The notes: a model not told the origin generated them from the sequence alone. A stretch of 64,000 nucleotides of DNA from Bacteroidales bacterium (GCA_017962665.1 JAGCUU010000008.1:61796-125795); one strand, 5' to 3'. Positions 9,978-20,040 are shown, numbered from the stretch's first letter. Made by a program: numbers and translations.

Positions 9978-12107
9978 TTAATTTTTCACAAGCGTCATTT
10001 CATTTACAAGATGTCCTGCCCCGGCAAATTTGTCAATAACAAATAGGCAATAGCGGATATCGAGACAGATGTTGCGACAATAATCCGGATCGAAAAGCAA
10101 ATCACTCATCGTTCCCTCCCAGCATCTATCGAAGTTGAGACCAATCAATCGACCATCAGCATTAAGTACCGGGCTGCCGCTGTTGCCTCCCGTCGTGTGG
10201 TTTGTGGCTATGAATCCGACCGGCATTTCCTTGTCAGGGGTACCATAGCGGCCATAGTCGGAAGTATTGTACAATTCCTTTAAACGAGGTTCGACGACAT
10301 AGTCATAAATATCAGGGTTTTCTTTTTCCATAATACCCTTAAGCGTGCTATAAGGCTTATAGTAGACTCCGTCGCGAGGGCGGAATCCTTCCACATGACC
10401 ATACGCTACACGAAGAGTAAGATTTGCATCTGGGAAGAAATTGACATCTGGCTGCATCTCCATCATCCCTTTGACATACAGACGCATCAGATGTTGGATA
10501 TCACGGTATGCAGAGCGATAAGTGGCGATTTTGGCAGGATCATAAACGTTAGCATAAGCCTTGTCGTAAAGCTGTACAGCAGGGTCTTTCCTCAATTTGG
10601 AAGCATTCTTTGCAGAATAGTTAGCAAGGAATTTTTTTAGTTTTTGTTCATTATTAATTAGTGAGTTGTCATAAATCTCACCAAGTTTTTTTTCAACAGA
10701 AGACTTGTCTGCCAGATTGTCTGCCAGATACGGGGCATATCCTGCCTGCCACATATAAAGGAAAGTCTCTACAAATATGGCACGGTCTACAATGGTGTGC
10801 TGCTGAAAATCGGAGAAATATTTAGCATTGGCAACTTTTAACGATTCCACAAAAGAATTGATATCCGATGAGGCATCCATAGAAGCCAGCTGACTGTATG
10901 ATCTTGCTCGTATCATAAGGTCACTTGCGCACACAGCCTCTGAAAAATATGTAAACTCAACACTGACAGGTCTAAATTTGTTGTAAGCTTCATGAAGACG
11001 AGGCAGAACATTATAATACATCGGTTTGTCATTAGCCCATTGCTGATAGCTACGTTCAAAATCTTTTTTCTTTTCCACTCCCTTCAGGCGGTTTATTCCT
11101 TGCGTTTCTCCCTGCCATTTCTTCCAGCCGTTTGCAATACTGGCGACCTTGGAAGCATATTTCAAACGTTGAGCAGGACTTTGATTCATGGCATTGTTAT
11201 AATGCTTCAGGCGTATAGTCCTAAGGTCTATACGGATAGGATTTTCAATATTTGCCGCTAATTCCACAGCATCGCTTGTGACATAGCGCTGTGTGGTTCC
11301 AGGATAGCCAAACACAAACGTAAAATCGCCCTCATTCACACCGTCAAGAGATATTTCAAGATACTTCAGCGGCTTGTACGGTTTATTGGAAGCATTGTAT
11401 GGAGCAGGTTTATTGTCCTCCCCTGCATATACACGGAACATTGAAAAATCGCCCGTATGGCGAGGCCACATCCAGTTGTCTGTATCTCCACCAAATTTTC
11501 CGATATTCGACGGAGGCGCTCCGACGAGACGTACGTCGGTGAAGACTTCGTTAATATACATAAAGTATTGGTTTCCGTAATAGAAAGGCTTTATAATAGC
11601 CTTATAATGCGTACCTTCCACAGCACGAGCGGTAATTTTTGAGATATTGCTTTCAATAATTGCAGAACGCTCATTTTCAGGAGTATCACCGCTGACACCC
11701 ATAAGAACCTGATCAGTTACATCTTCCATTCGGACCAAGCGTGTTGCAGTGAGACCAGGGCAAGGCAGCTCCTGGTCACGGGACATCGCCCAAAAACCAT
11801 TGGTCAAGTAATCGTGTTCCACAGTGCTATGCGATGTAATGTAACTATAGCCGCAGTGATGATTGGTCAGGAAAAGACCTTCGTTGCTGACATACTCACC
11901 TGTGCATCCCTGATTGAAAAGAAGTATTGCATCCTTCAGACAGGCATTATTTATATCATAAATATCCTTGGCAGTGATTCGCATGCCTGCCTTCTGCATA
12001 TCCGCCTCATTGCGGCCAAGAAGCATCGGAATCCACATTCCCTCGTCGGCATATGAACTGGTTGCAATAACAACCAATAATAGTAATGTGACAATTTTTT
12101 TTACCAT
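9978..12107 (-). CDS. S46-family dipeptidyl peptidase, DPP11-like (Asp/Glu-specific)
   Basis: A 709-residue periplasmic serine exopeptidase that removes dipeptides from peptide N-termini, feeding amino-acid fermentation. The signal peptide has a predicted cut after SYA. The chymotrypsin-fold triad is His84 in TNHHCG, an Asp in the GGDTDNWMWPRHTGDF region, and Ser643 in GNSGSP. Arg661 in LNFDRCWEG lies 18 residues after the Ser. That is the spacing I recall between Ser655 and Arg673 of Porphyromonas gingivalis DPP11, where the Arg selects acidic P1 residues; DPP7 has Gly there. Acidic specificity is therefore the better call. Confidence 0.9.
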   Translation of the reverse strand: MVKKIVTLLLLVVIATSSYADEGMWIPMLLGRNEADMQKAGMRITAKDIYDINNACLKDAILLFNQGCTGEYVSNEGLFLTNHHCGYSYITSHSTVEHDYLTNGFWAMSRDQELPCPGLTATRLVRMEDVTDQVLMGVSGDTPENERSAIIESNISKITARAVEGTHYKAIIKPFYYGNQYFMYINEVFTDVRLVGAPPSNIGKFGGDTDNWMWPRHTGDFSMFRVYAGEDNKPAPYNASNKPYKPLKYLEISLDGVNEGDFTFVFGYPGTTQRYVTSDAVELAANIENPIRIDLRTIRLKHYNNAMNQSPAQRLKYASKVASIANGWKKWQGETQGINRLKGVEKKKDFERSYQQWANDKPMYYNVLPRLHEAYNKFRPVSVEFTYFSEAVCASDLMIRARSYSQLASMDASSDINSFVESLKVANAKYFSDFQQHTIVDRAIFVETFLYMWQAGYAPYLADNLADKSSVEKKLGEIYDNSLINNEQKLKKFLANYSAKNASKLRKDPAVQLYDKAYANVYDPAKIATYRSAYRDIQHLMRLYVKGMMEMQPDVNFFPDANLTLRVAYGHVEGFRPRDGVYYKPYSTLKGIMEKENPDIYDYVVEPRLKELYNTSDYGRYGTPDKEMPVGFIATNHTTGGNSGSPVLNADGRLIGLNFDRCWEGTMSDLLFDPDYCRNICLDIRYCLFVIDKFAGAGHLVNEMTLVKN

Positions 12108-12220
12108 ATCTGTTTATTTTATAAAAAAAGGTTTTATTAGCAAATAAAATTGTTTATATACTGCTGAGATTTAGCACTTTTATCGAATCAAACCGCAAAA
12201 AACAATCCCATATCATGTTG

Positions 12221-12252
12221 CAAAGATATTAAAAATTAAAAAGAGGCACAAA
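12221..12252 (-). promoter_or_regulatory. Bacteroides-type promoter for the S46 peptidase
   Basis: On the minus strand TTTG (12249-12252) is followed 20 bases later by TATCTTTG (12221-12228), matching the TTTG/TAnnTTTG consensus. It would give a 5' leader of about 105 bases ahead of the start at 12107. Confidence 0.7.
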
Positions 12253-12391
12253 TGTTTTGAAAAAATCAAGTTTATTTTACAAATAGTAAATGTTAAAGAT
12301 CATTGAAAGACTCATTTCGGCAAAGGATAATCGCTCAGGATAATAAAAAAACACTGTATGCGTTATTGTAACGTCTCCAATAAGAAACAAA

Positions 12392-14512
12392 GTGTCTTTA
12401 ATAATAGATTATCCCTGGTATTTCATAGTTTTCTGCCTGCTTTTAGGAGTTGCTTACTCTTATATACTTTATTTATGGGTAGTTTTCGGGCGACGCAAAA
12501 GAAAGGATACTCTTACTTTTTCAAAAAGAGCAACGGTTATTTTATTCACACTCCGCACATTATCGGTAACCACTATAGCAATGCTGTTGCTTGCTCCTCT
12601 GACCAAACGGGAAACAAGTCGAAAAGAGAAACCAATCATTGTTATCGCAGAAGACAACAGCCAGTCTCTCAACCACAGCACTGATTCGGCATACTACCAC
12701 GCTGAATTCCAGAAAAATATTGAAAAACTCGCAAACAACCTTGCCAAGGACTACGAAGTGCATCAATACACGTTCGGGGCCAAAGTACAGAACAGAGACG
12801 AGGTTTCCCAACTTTTTTCAGAGCAGAAAAGCGACATTTCACAAATACTCACGGAAGTCTCTGAGCGCTACTATCACCGCAACATAGGCGCATTAGTTAT
12901 TGCAAGCGATGGTATATACAACAGCGGGGTCAACCCATTAACGCCTGCCTCGTCGTTGCCTTTTCCCGTATATACTGTAGCAATGGGTGACACTACCGAA
13001 TACCGCGATGCCACAATATCAAATGTGCGTTTCAACAGAATTGCATATCTTGGCAATGAGTTTCCGGTTGAGGTAACCGTAAGCGGCAACAAGCTGAAAG
13101 GCAAAACAACCAATCTAACCATACATTGCGATGGAAGAAAGATTCACTCAAAGAATTTGACGTTTGACAACGACCACGCCGTACACACCGAGACGATTAC
13201 AATAAGTGCAGACAAAGAGGGCCTACAAAGTTACACGATAGAGATTGGTGCAATCGCCGGCGAAAAAACGCTCCGCAACAACCGCCGCACCATTGCTGTT
13301 GAGATCATTGACGGGCGTCAAAAGGTAGCCATTGTGTCTGCTGTCCCACACCCTGATGTGGCGGCGTTAAAAGCCGCAATAGAAAGCAATCAAAATTTTG
13401 AGGTTAAAACATTCCTTGCCTCGGATCTTTCCGCTGGCAAAAACGATTTCCGCAATTACAGTCTTTTGATTCTCCATCAGCTTCCGACAAAGGTAGCGAC
13501 CGCAAACATCGATGTGGCAAAGATGATAAAAGATGTGCCGACAATATTCATATTGGGTAGCCAGAGCGACCTCTCCAGACTCAACGCTTTGCATGCCGGA
13601 GTTGAGGTATATTCACGCATAGACCGCCAGAATGAGGTTACAGCAATCATAAACAAGGACTTCACTTACTTTACCATCGACAAAGAGATGGCTCAACGAA
13701 TAGCTGCATTCCCTCCTCTGCTATCGCCTTTCGGTGAGTACAAAACAAGCGGCAACGCACAGACGCTAACAACTGCCAAAATAGGAACTGTCAACTCCAA
13801 CCTTCCGCTTATAGTCTTAACACAACAAGGCAGCTGTCGTTACTCGTTTATTACCGGCGAAGGGCTATGGCGATGGAGGTTGGCTGACTGGCAAGAAAGC
13901 AACAGTCATTCCAATTTTGACGGACTAATAAGCAAGATAGCATTGTTCACGGCATTAAAGGCAAACAAGGAACATCTTAACGTCGAGGTGAAGCATCTTT
14001 TCGGAGAGGGAGAACCGATAACCCTTGAAGCGCAATTGTATAACGACAACTTTGAGCTTGTAAACACACCTGACATTGACCTTACAATAACTAATGCCGC
14101 TGGAGAAAAGAACAAATATTCATTCAACCGCACGGCAACAGGGTATTCAACAAATATCGGAGCACAAAAACCAGGCAAATACAATTATTCCGCCGAAACG
14201 CACTATGGTGGGCACAACTACACAGCGACAGGACATTTTATTGTAGAAGAGTTTGACCTTGAAGCACAAAACAGCGTCGCCAATCATTCGTTGTTAGCCA
14301 CAATGGCAGCATCTACCGGGGGAGAAATGGTCGATGCACGACAAACAGAGAGGATAGCAGAACTTCTGCGTGACAGAAAGGACATGCAGACAGTCATTTA
14401 TAGCGAGACACATTACGGAGATATCCTCAACATGCCACTGGTATTTGTACTTATTGTTGTACTTCTGAGCATAGAGTGGCTGACAAGAAAATATTTGAAC
14501 GGCGAACCCTAA
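12392..14512 (+). CDS. von Willebrand factor A-domain membrane protein
   Basis: A 706-residue protein with two N-terminal membrane segments (residues about 8-31 and 48-70) and one C-terminal segment (about 683-700). The region between them is periplasmic. It contains a VWA-like domain whose metal site is intact at DNSQS (Asp88, Ser90, Ser92) and ASDG (Asp173). Ig-like beta domains follow (about 200-300 and 545-640). The layout recalls large BatA/B-neighbour proteins of Bacteroidota, but no MoxR ATPase or Bat gene is nearby. The flippase gene starts 37 bases later, so co-transcription is likely. Function unknown. Confidence 0.82.
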   Translation: MSLIIDYPWYFIVFCLLLGVAYSYILYLWVVFGRRKRKDTLTFSKRATVILFTLRTLSVTTIAMLLLAPLTKRETSRKEKPIIVIAEDNSQSLNHSTDSAYYHAEFQKNIEKLANNLAKDYEVHQYTFGAKVQNRDEVSQLFSEQKSDISQILTEVSERYYHRNIGALVIASDGIYNSGVNPLTPASSLPFPVYTVAMGDTTEYRDATISNVRFNRIAYLGNEFPVEVTVSGNKLKGKTTNLTIHCDGRKIHSKNLTFDNDHAVHTETITISADKEGLQSYTIEIGAIAGEKTLRNNRRTIAVEIIDGRQKVAIVSAVPHPDVAALKAAIESNQNFEVKTFLASDLSAGKNDFRNYSLLILHQLPTKVATANIDVAKMIKDVPTIFILGSQSDLSRLNALHAGVEVYSRIDRQNEVTAIINKDFTYFTIDKEMAQRIAAFPPLLSPFGEYKTSGNAQTLTTAKIGTVNSNLPLIVLTQQGSCRYSFITGEGLWRWRLADWQESNSHSNFDGLISKIALFTALKANKEHLNVEVKHLFGEGEPITLEAQLYNDNFELVNTPDIDLTITNAAGEKNKYSFNRTATGYSTNIGAQKPGKYNYSAETHYGGHNYTATGHFIVEEFDLEAQNSVANHSLLATMAASTGGEMVDARQTERIAELLRDRKDMQTVIYSETHYGDILNMPLVFVLIVVLLSIEWLTRKYLNGEP

Positions 14513-14549
14513 CCAAGCCATTTCGCCAACTACACCTAAAAAAAAGAAT

Positions 14550-15857
14550 GTGAACACACAGAAAAAAGCCAGGGAATATCTTCAATCAAAATTTGTGAAG
14601 GACGGCGTTGCACTTATATCAGGCAACGTTTGGGCTCAGGCTATTGCGTTTGCATCATACCTGATTGTGGCACGTCTGTTCAAACCCGAAGAGATAGGCC
14701 TGTACAATATTTTCTATTCCTACATAGAGGTACTTACAATCGTGAGTACATTAAAATACGAGATGGCCACAGTAATTGCCCGCGACGACCGCGAAGCCAT
14801 TTCCGTAAGCAGACTCGCATTGAGGCTCAACACCATTGTCTCCCTGATTCTCGTCACAGTGATACCATTAGGCAACATTGTGTTTGGCGACGCAGACTTC
14901 TCCAAACATAGCTTTATCATCACAATGCTCATTCCTCCGATGGTGTTCTTTTGCGGAACCACGAGAGTATATGCCTCTATATATAACCGTTACAAGAATT
15001 TCCGCGAAATAGCATTGTCTGAAGTAGTGGGGTCTTCATCAGGTTTTTTACTGAAGGTATTGTTCGGACTTCCGCATCTGGCATCAACGTTATTGCATGG
15101 TATCGGACTTCCTTTGGGAACTGTTCTTGGAAAAGGTGCTGCCAATTTCAACTACCTTATTGGTTTGAAAAAATTGTCACTACCACGCGACATAAGCAGA
15201 AAAGAGCTTAAGGAATCTGCTAAAAGATTCAAAAACTTTCCTCTGTACACTATGCCTAAGGAGCTAATCAACAGTCTGTCATATAATTTGCCTTTTATTT
15301 GGCTCGCGCTATATTTCGACAAAGCCGAAGTAGGTCTTTTCGCCCTTGCACTGACATTCACTTTCAGGCCAGTCAACATTTTCAACAATGCCTTTGAAAA
15401 GCTATTGTATGTACGTACTGCGGAGAAGGTAAGGAACCGTATGCCGATAGGTGCGGACATAAAACGTTTCGTTTTGTATATTAATGCCCTGGCATTGCCT
15501 CTTTTTGTCGTTGCCTTCTTTTTCGGCGACAACATTTTCTCTTTCCTCTTTGGCGAAAGATGGAGCGGATGCGGATATTATATTAGATGTCTGCTTCCCT
15601 GGGTGTACATAATGTTGACATCAACATCGCTAATGTTTCTAAGCAACGTATTCTCACGTCAGAGAGCCGAATTCTGTTTCTATATAGTTCTGTTATTAAT
15701 GAGGATAGCCTCAATGATAATCGGAATAATGTCTGGAGATTTCAAACTGGCAATACTGCTGTTTGCGATGTCCGGAGCGGTAATATCACTATCGCTCCTT
15801 GTGTGGTTCATTAAACTTGTCACCAAATACGAGGCTGCAATTGCAGAAGAAAAATAA
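14550..15857 (+). CDS. Oligosaccharide flippase family protein (MOP superfamily)
   Basis: A 435-residue polytopic protein with about 12 hydrophobic segments, the length and pattern of Wzx-type lipid-linked glycan flippases. The N-terminus contains ISGNVWAQAIAFASYLIVAR, typical of the family, and RLFKPEEIGLYN follows. The start is GTG at 14550; the overlapping ATG at 14548 runs at once into TGA. There are no glycosyltransferase genes beside it, so it is an isolated flippase, and the substrate cannot be read from context. It ends one base before the convergent gene at 15859. Confidence 0.88.
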   Translation: MNTQKKAREYLQSKFVKDGVALISGNVWAQAIAFASYLIVARLFKPEEIGLYNIFYSYIEVLTIVSTLKYEMATVIARDDREAISVSRLALRLNTIVSLILVTVIPLGNIVFGDADFSKHSFIITMLIPPMVFFCGTTRVYASIYNRYKNFREIALSEVVGSSSGFLLKVLFGLPHLASTLLHGIGLPLGTVLGKGAANFNYLIGLKKLSLPRDISRKELKESAKRFKNFPLYTMPKELINSLSYNLPFIWLALYFDKAEVGLFALALTFTFRPVNIFNNAFEKLLYVRTAEKVRNRMPIGADIKRFVLYINALALPLFVVAFFFGDNIFSFLFGERWSGCGYYIRCLLPWVYIMLTSTSLMFLSNVFSRQRAEFCFYIVLLLMRIASMIIGIMSGDFKLAILLFAMSGAVISLSLLVWFIKLVTKYEAAIAEEK

Positions 15858-15858
15858 G

Positions 15859-16128
15859 TCAACTGTTTTTTTGCTGTTCCTCTTCCTTCTTTTTTAGTTT
15901 GCGCTTATATCCTATTCCTTTGAAAGAAAAAACAATCTTGACAGACCTGAAAAAGAAATGAGGAACATCCTGAGCTTTCAAATCTTTGATTTCCCGACGA
16001 ATATCACGCAAACTCTCTCCACGTAATATGCGAAAAAGAATCAGGACAAGACTTAATATTAATATGGAAGTGATAACCATTGTATGTAAATTGTAGTAAT
16101 AACGGGAAAAAAAGATTTTATTGTACAT
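15859..16128 (-). CDS. Small single-pass membrane protein, unknown
   Basis: Up to 89 residues: a hydrophobic segment (VITSILILSLVLILFRIL), then a charged tail rich in Arg, Lys and Glu ending in EEEQQKNS. An in-frame ATG at 16080 would start right at the membrane segment and give 73 residues; that start is equally plausible. It is convergent with the flippase gene, one base separating the two stops. I do not recognise the family. Confidence 0.6.
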   Translation of the reverse strand: MYNKIFFSRYYYNLHTMVITSILILSLVLILFRILRGESLRDIRREIKDLKAQDVPHFFFRSVKIVFSFKGIGYKRKLKKKEEEQQKNS

Positions 16129-16162
16129 GTTATTTTAAAGATTATTGAAGTATTTATTGGTT

Positions 16163-16193
16163 TTTGCAATATTGGAGAAAGTATGTATTTTTG
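16163..16193 (+). promoter_or_regulatory. Bacteroides-type promoter for the ABC exporter operon
   Basis: TTTG (16163-16166), a 19-base spacer, then TATTTTTG (16186-16193): a full consensus match. Transcription would begin near 16200, about 90 bases ahead of the ATPase start. Confidence 0.8.
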
Positions 16194-16287
16194 CAAAGGA
16201 AATATAAGTGTTTCTTTTGTGCTAATACCTTAGCAACAAAGCAATAAAACAAAACGCTAATTATAAGCAACCAACACAAAAACAGAC

Positions 16288-17064
16288 ATGGAAGAAATTC
16301 TTCATGTGGAAGGTCTTTCGAAGACTTTTACATTATCAAAGAAACAACAGAAAATAGAAGGCACAGACCAAAAAAAGAAAGTGGCAGTAGACAACCTCTC
16401 GTTTTTTGTCGGCAAAGGTGAAATTTTCGGTCTGCTCGGCCCCAACGGTGCCGGAAAGACAACAACGCTGCGAATGCTCTCCACTCTAATAAAACCCGAC
16501 AGCGGGGATGCTGTTTTAGACGGATGCAGCATCAACGACGACCCTGAGGGTGTGAGAAAGAGAATCGGTTTTCTCACCAGCGAACTAAAACTGGAGGATG
16601 CTTTCACCCCGAATTACCTATTTGATTTCTTCAGCAAACTGCACCAGGTTCCAGATTCAGATATTGCAGAACGCAAGAAAAAAATGTTTGAGCGTTTCGG
16701 CATTGACAAGTTCGCTGAAGTGAAAGTGAAAAGCCTGTCTACAGGCATGAAGCAGAAACTTTCCATAGTCATTTCACTGGTTCACAACCCAGAAGTCATA
16801 ATATTCGACGAACCCACCAACGGCCTCGACGTTCTAACTGCCCGTACCGTTACCGACTATCTAAAACAGTTGCGCGACGAAGGAAAGACCATCATACTTT
16901 CAACGCATATCTTTTCACTGGTAGAACGTCTATGTGACCGTGTGGGAATAATCATTGACGGACACATGACCGTATGTGGCAGTCTTGAAGAGGTTTGTGA
17001 TGGAATGAAGATTGAAGACCGCTTTTTTGAATTGTACAAAGAACTGAAAGGAGGAGAAGAATGA
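16288..17064 (+). CDS. ABC transporter ATP-binding protein, NatA-like
   Basis: A 258-residue nucleotide-binding subunit of an ABC-2 exporter. Walker A is [10 protein letters not shown], the signature is SLSTGMKQK, Walker B is VIIFDEPTNG, and the switch His is in STHIFSLVE. The signature form with Thr-Gly-Met is usual for the NatA/DrrA group, which exports ions, drugs or glycolipids. A 17-residue Lys/Gln-rich insertion (about 16-32) sits before the first strand. It overlaps the permease gene by four bases, so the two form one transporter. Confidence 0.93.
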   Translation: MEEILHVEGLSKTFTLSKKQQKIEGTDQKKKVAVDNLSFFVGKGEIFGLLGPNGAGKTTTLRMLSTLIKPDSGDAVLDGCSINDDPEGVRKRIGFLTSELKLEDAFTPNYLFDFFSKLHQVPDSDIAERKKKMFERFGIDKFAEVKVKSLSTGMKQKLSIVISLVHNPEVIIFDEPTNGLDVLTARTVTDYLKQLRDEGKTIILSTHIFSLVERLCDRVGIIIDGHMTVCGSLEEVCDGMKIEDRFFELYKELKGGEE

Positions 17065-18251
17065 AAAGTAACACTTCAACAATAATCAATAAAGAGTTTG
17101 CCCGTTTCTTTGGAGACAAACAGCTTATATTCACCACAATAATTATGCCAGGATTGCTTATCTACATCATTTACAGCTTGATGGGAAATGGCATAAGCAA
17201 GTTAGCTACAGAGGGTCAGAATGAGGTGGTCACTGTTTGGGTAGACAACATGCCACAAACCATAGCTCCTATGCTTGAAGGCATGGATAGCAACACCGTT
17301 TTTATTGAGAGTGTATTTAATCAAGACAATATCGATTCACTTGAAAACAAAGATATCAATGCCGTTTTTGTGCGTTTTCCCAAAGACTTTGACAACAGAA
17401 TCGAGAATTACGATCCTTCAACCGGAGAGTTGGCTCCGAATGTAGAAATATACTACAATAGTACCAACAATGCCTCAAATCGCGTATACACCACCCTGTC
17501 TGCCGTGCTGACCGCATTTGAGGACAGTATGAGCAATCGCTTTGACATAAACCGTGCAGACAGCGAATTGCAACGTTACGATATTGCCACGGAAGATCAA
17601 ATGCTCGGAGACATACTCTCGAAGCTTATTCCCATGCTAATCATGATGATGCTCTTCAGCGGGGTCATGGCAATTGCACCTAGCGCAATAGCCGGTGAAA
17701 AAGAACGCGGTACAATCGCAACCCTTTTGGTCACACCTATGCGCCGCAACGAATTAGCTCTCGGGAAAATAGTGTCGTTAAGTTGTATCGCATTGCTGAG
17801 CGGCATTTCGAGTTTTATTGGCATTGCCCTGTCGCTGCCAAAAATGATAAGTGCCGAAGATGTAGAGATCAACCTCCCATACGTTGCCAGCGACTATGTC
17901 GTACTGCTTCTGATAATCTTTGCATCGGTGCTTATCATGGCCTCCGTAGTAAGCTTATTGTCAGCATACGCCAAAGATGTAAAAAATGCCGGGACTATGA
18001 TTACTCCATTTATGTTGGTGGTAATGCTTGCGGGTCTAATACCCATGTTCCAGAACGCCGCACCCGATAATCTGGCATTCTACCTTATTCCATTCTATAA
18101 CTCCATTGAGGTGATGGTTAGAGTCTTTGTCCACGAGACAGAATGGATGCCGGTATTAGTGACCGTAGGTTCTAACATCGTGTACACCGGAATTGCCGTA
18201 TGGGGACTTACTCGCATGTTCAACAGTGAAAAAGTCATGTTTTCCTCGTAA
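17061..18251 (+). CDS. ABC-2 type permease, NatB-like
   Basis: A 396-residue permease. There is one membrane segment near residues 22-41, a large extracytoplasmic domain (about 45-190), and then five or six membrane segments from residue about 195 to 390. The motif GEKERGTIATLLVTPMRR, linking the segments, is characteristic of NatB-type subunits. The start overlaps the ATPase stop (ATGA). The cargo is unknown. A dispersed repeat begins four bases after the stop. Confidence 0.9.
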   Translation: MKSNTSTIINKEFARFFGDKQLIFTTIIMPGLLIYIIYSLMGNGISKLATEGQNEVVTVWVDNMPQTIAPMLEGMDSNTVFIESVFNQDNIDSLENKDINAVFVRFPKDFDNRIENYDPSTGELAPNVEIYYNSTNNASNRVYTTLSAVLTAFEDSMSNRFDINRADSELQRYDIATEDQMLGDILSKLIPMLIMMMLFSGVMAIAPSAIAGEKERGTIATLLVTPMRRNELALGKIVSLSCIALLSGISSFIGIALSLPKMISAEDVEINLPYVASDYVVLLLIIFASVLIMASVVSLLSAYAKDVKNAGTMITPFMLVVMLAGLIPMFQNAAPDNLAFYLIPFYNSIEVMVRVFVHETEWMPVLVTVGSNIVYTGIAVWGLTRMFNSEKVMFSS

Positions 18252-18255
18252 GCAA

Positions 18256-18329
18256 GTAAAGGTTAAAGATTTTTTTGGCTCACAGTCAATAGAATATTTA
18301 TCTCGTCATTACTGCTTTGGCCCGCGAGC
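18256..18329 (+). repeat. Dispersed intergenic repeat, copy B
   Basis: Begins GTAAAGGTTAAAGATTTTTT just after the permease stop and matches the ordered blocks of copy A (9831-9916). The gap from 18252 to 18453 holds nothing else I can name, and no consensus promoter. Confidence 0.5.
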
Positions 18330-18453
18330 CTCGACAAGTACAAAAGGGAAGACATACGTATTGCCTTTCGCCACAAGGACTCAGACAAGTACTGGATGCT
18401 AATAGACAACGTTAAGATAAGCAATGAAAAAAACAAATAAAACACACTCAATC

Positions 18454-20040
18454 ATGAATATAAAAAAAATATTGCTAATATGCGTAACGACATTGTTTAC
18501 CCTGTTGGCACTGAACTCATGTAATTCAAATAGCGAAAGAGCCAATTACATTCCTGGAGATGCCCTGATAGTGGTTAATCTGGACATGAAAAGTCTTTGG
18601 AACAAATGTGATTTCTCCAATATCAACAACATTTCGTTCGTCAAGTTAGGATTACAGGAGCTTCGCGAGGATGAGCCTGCTTTTGGCAAGATTGTCGACG
18701 ACATAATAAAAGATCCAAAATCATCCGGTCTCAACCTAAAAAATGACATAACATTTTTTGCAAATGACAGATACGGGGTTATCGTGGCATCGATGCACAA
18801 TATGTCGAAGTTTGAAGAAAAACTTAACGACCTCGCCCGAGAGAATGACATAAAACTTCATTTCGAAAAAAAGGATGGTTACAAAAAAGCCATCTTGGAC
18901 GACCTCTATTTCTTTTACTACAACAAGGAGGTTGCCTACTTTGAAGTAAGCAATTTAGCCAACGGATTTGACGACTTCCTCAACGACAAAAAGAGCAAGA
19001 CATTAGCCGACAACAAAAAATTCAAAGAATACTGGAAAACCCGTACCGAATTAAGCCTTTGGCTGGATTTCGGAGCCTTTATAGATCTCGCCGATTACAA
19101 AAACTCAGCTGAATTACTGGACGAGTATTTCGGGATTTCAAAGGATTACCTGGATGCCCTCCATGACGGATGTCTTGTATGCAATCTGGCATTCGACGAT
19201 GGTTGCATCCGTTTAACTTCAGACATGCCCGGCGTAGACACTAAATATGTAAAGGAATTTACGAAAGCTTTCAACAAAGAACTACTGGGAAGCCTGCCGG
19301 AAAAGAGCTACGCATTAGTCACCTTGGCCATGAACCCTGAATTCATGGAGCATTATTTAGAAACGCTATCCAGAAATGACGATATAGACCTCGATGAAGA
19401 AATAATCGACAATGTCACCATCCGAGACATCCTGCACATCTTTAACGGCAGTGTGGCGTTCAGCCTTTTTGATTTCGACGAAATGAAAGAAATGCCTTTT
19501 ATGGCCATTGTGGCTGACATAAAAAATGATTCGGATATAAAACAGATACTGGCAAGACTGAACCTGACAATGGAAAATGGATACTACAAAATACCCGAAT
19601 CAGAATTTGACGGAGAGCTGTACATTGCTGTAAAAGACAAAAAAGCCATATTCACCAACTCATATTCCGCAATAAAAGATTTTACCAATGGTACCGCAAA
19701 AGGTATCAACATAAAGCCAAAATCAGACAACTATGCATACGCCGATTTGGACATAAACAACTATCCAATAGCATTGACAAGCAATATCCCCGAGAAGATA
19801 TGTAAACTGCTTGCACAATACAGCGACTATACCGAAATTAAAAGTGACGGCTACAAGGGAGAATGGACTGTGTATCTGAAAAACAAGAAAGAGAACAGTT
19901 TGCTATTCACTCTTCACTTCATCGATGACAACCTTATGAGTATAAAAAACATTGCAGAGAATATAGACGACAACGACGATTATTATCTTTTAGAAGATGA
20001 CGACGATTATATGATGGAACCCTTCGAATACGCTGAATAA
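18454..20040 (+). CDS. DUF4836 family lipoprotein
   Basis: About 528 residues with a lipoprotein signal (LLALNSC) followed by ANYIPGDALIVVNLDMKSL, the hallmark opening of DUF4836, a Bacteroidota-only family of unknown function. The body is mixed alpha/beta; the tail is strongly acidic (DDNDDYYLLEDDDDYM). An ATG at 18424 would add ten residues (MKKTNKTHSI); the internal start was preferred because it puts the signal peptide first. The next gene, an ABC ATPase, starts on the last base of the stop codon. That implies a dedicated transporter partnership. Confidence 0.88.
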   Translation: MNIKKILLICVTTLFTLLALNSCNSNSERANYIPGDALIVVNLDMKSLWNKCDFSNINNISFVKLGLQELREDEPAFGKIVDDIIKDPKSSGLNLKNDITFFANDRYGVIVASMHNMSKFEEKLNDLARENDIKLHFEKKDGYKKAILDDLYFFYYNKEVAYFEVSNLANGFDDFLNDKKSKTLADNKKFKEYWKTRTELSLWLDFGAFIDLADYKNSAELLDEYFGISKDYLDALHDGCLVCNLAFDDGCIRLTSDMPGVDTKYVKEFTKAFNKELLGSLPEKSYALVTLAMNPEFMEHYLETLSRNDDIDLDEEIIDNVTIRDILHIFNGSVAFSLFDFDEMKEMPFMAIVADIKNDSDIKQILARLNLTMENGYYKIPESEFDGELYIAVKDKKAIFTNSYSAIKDFTNGTAKGINIKPKSDNYAYADLDINNYPIALTSNIPEKICKLLAQYSDYTEIKSDGYKGEWTVYLKNKKENSLLFTLHFIDDNLMSIKNIAENIDDNDDYYLLEDDDDYMMEPFEYAE

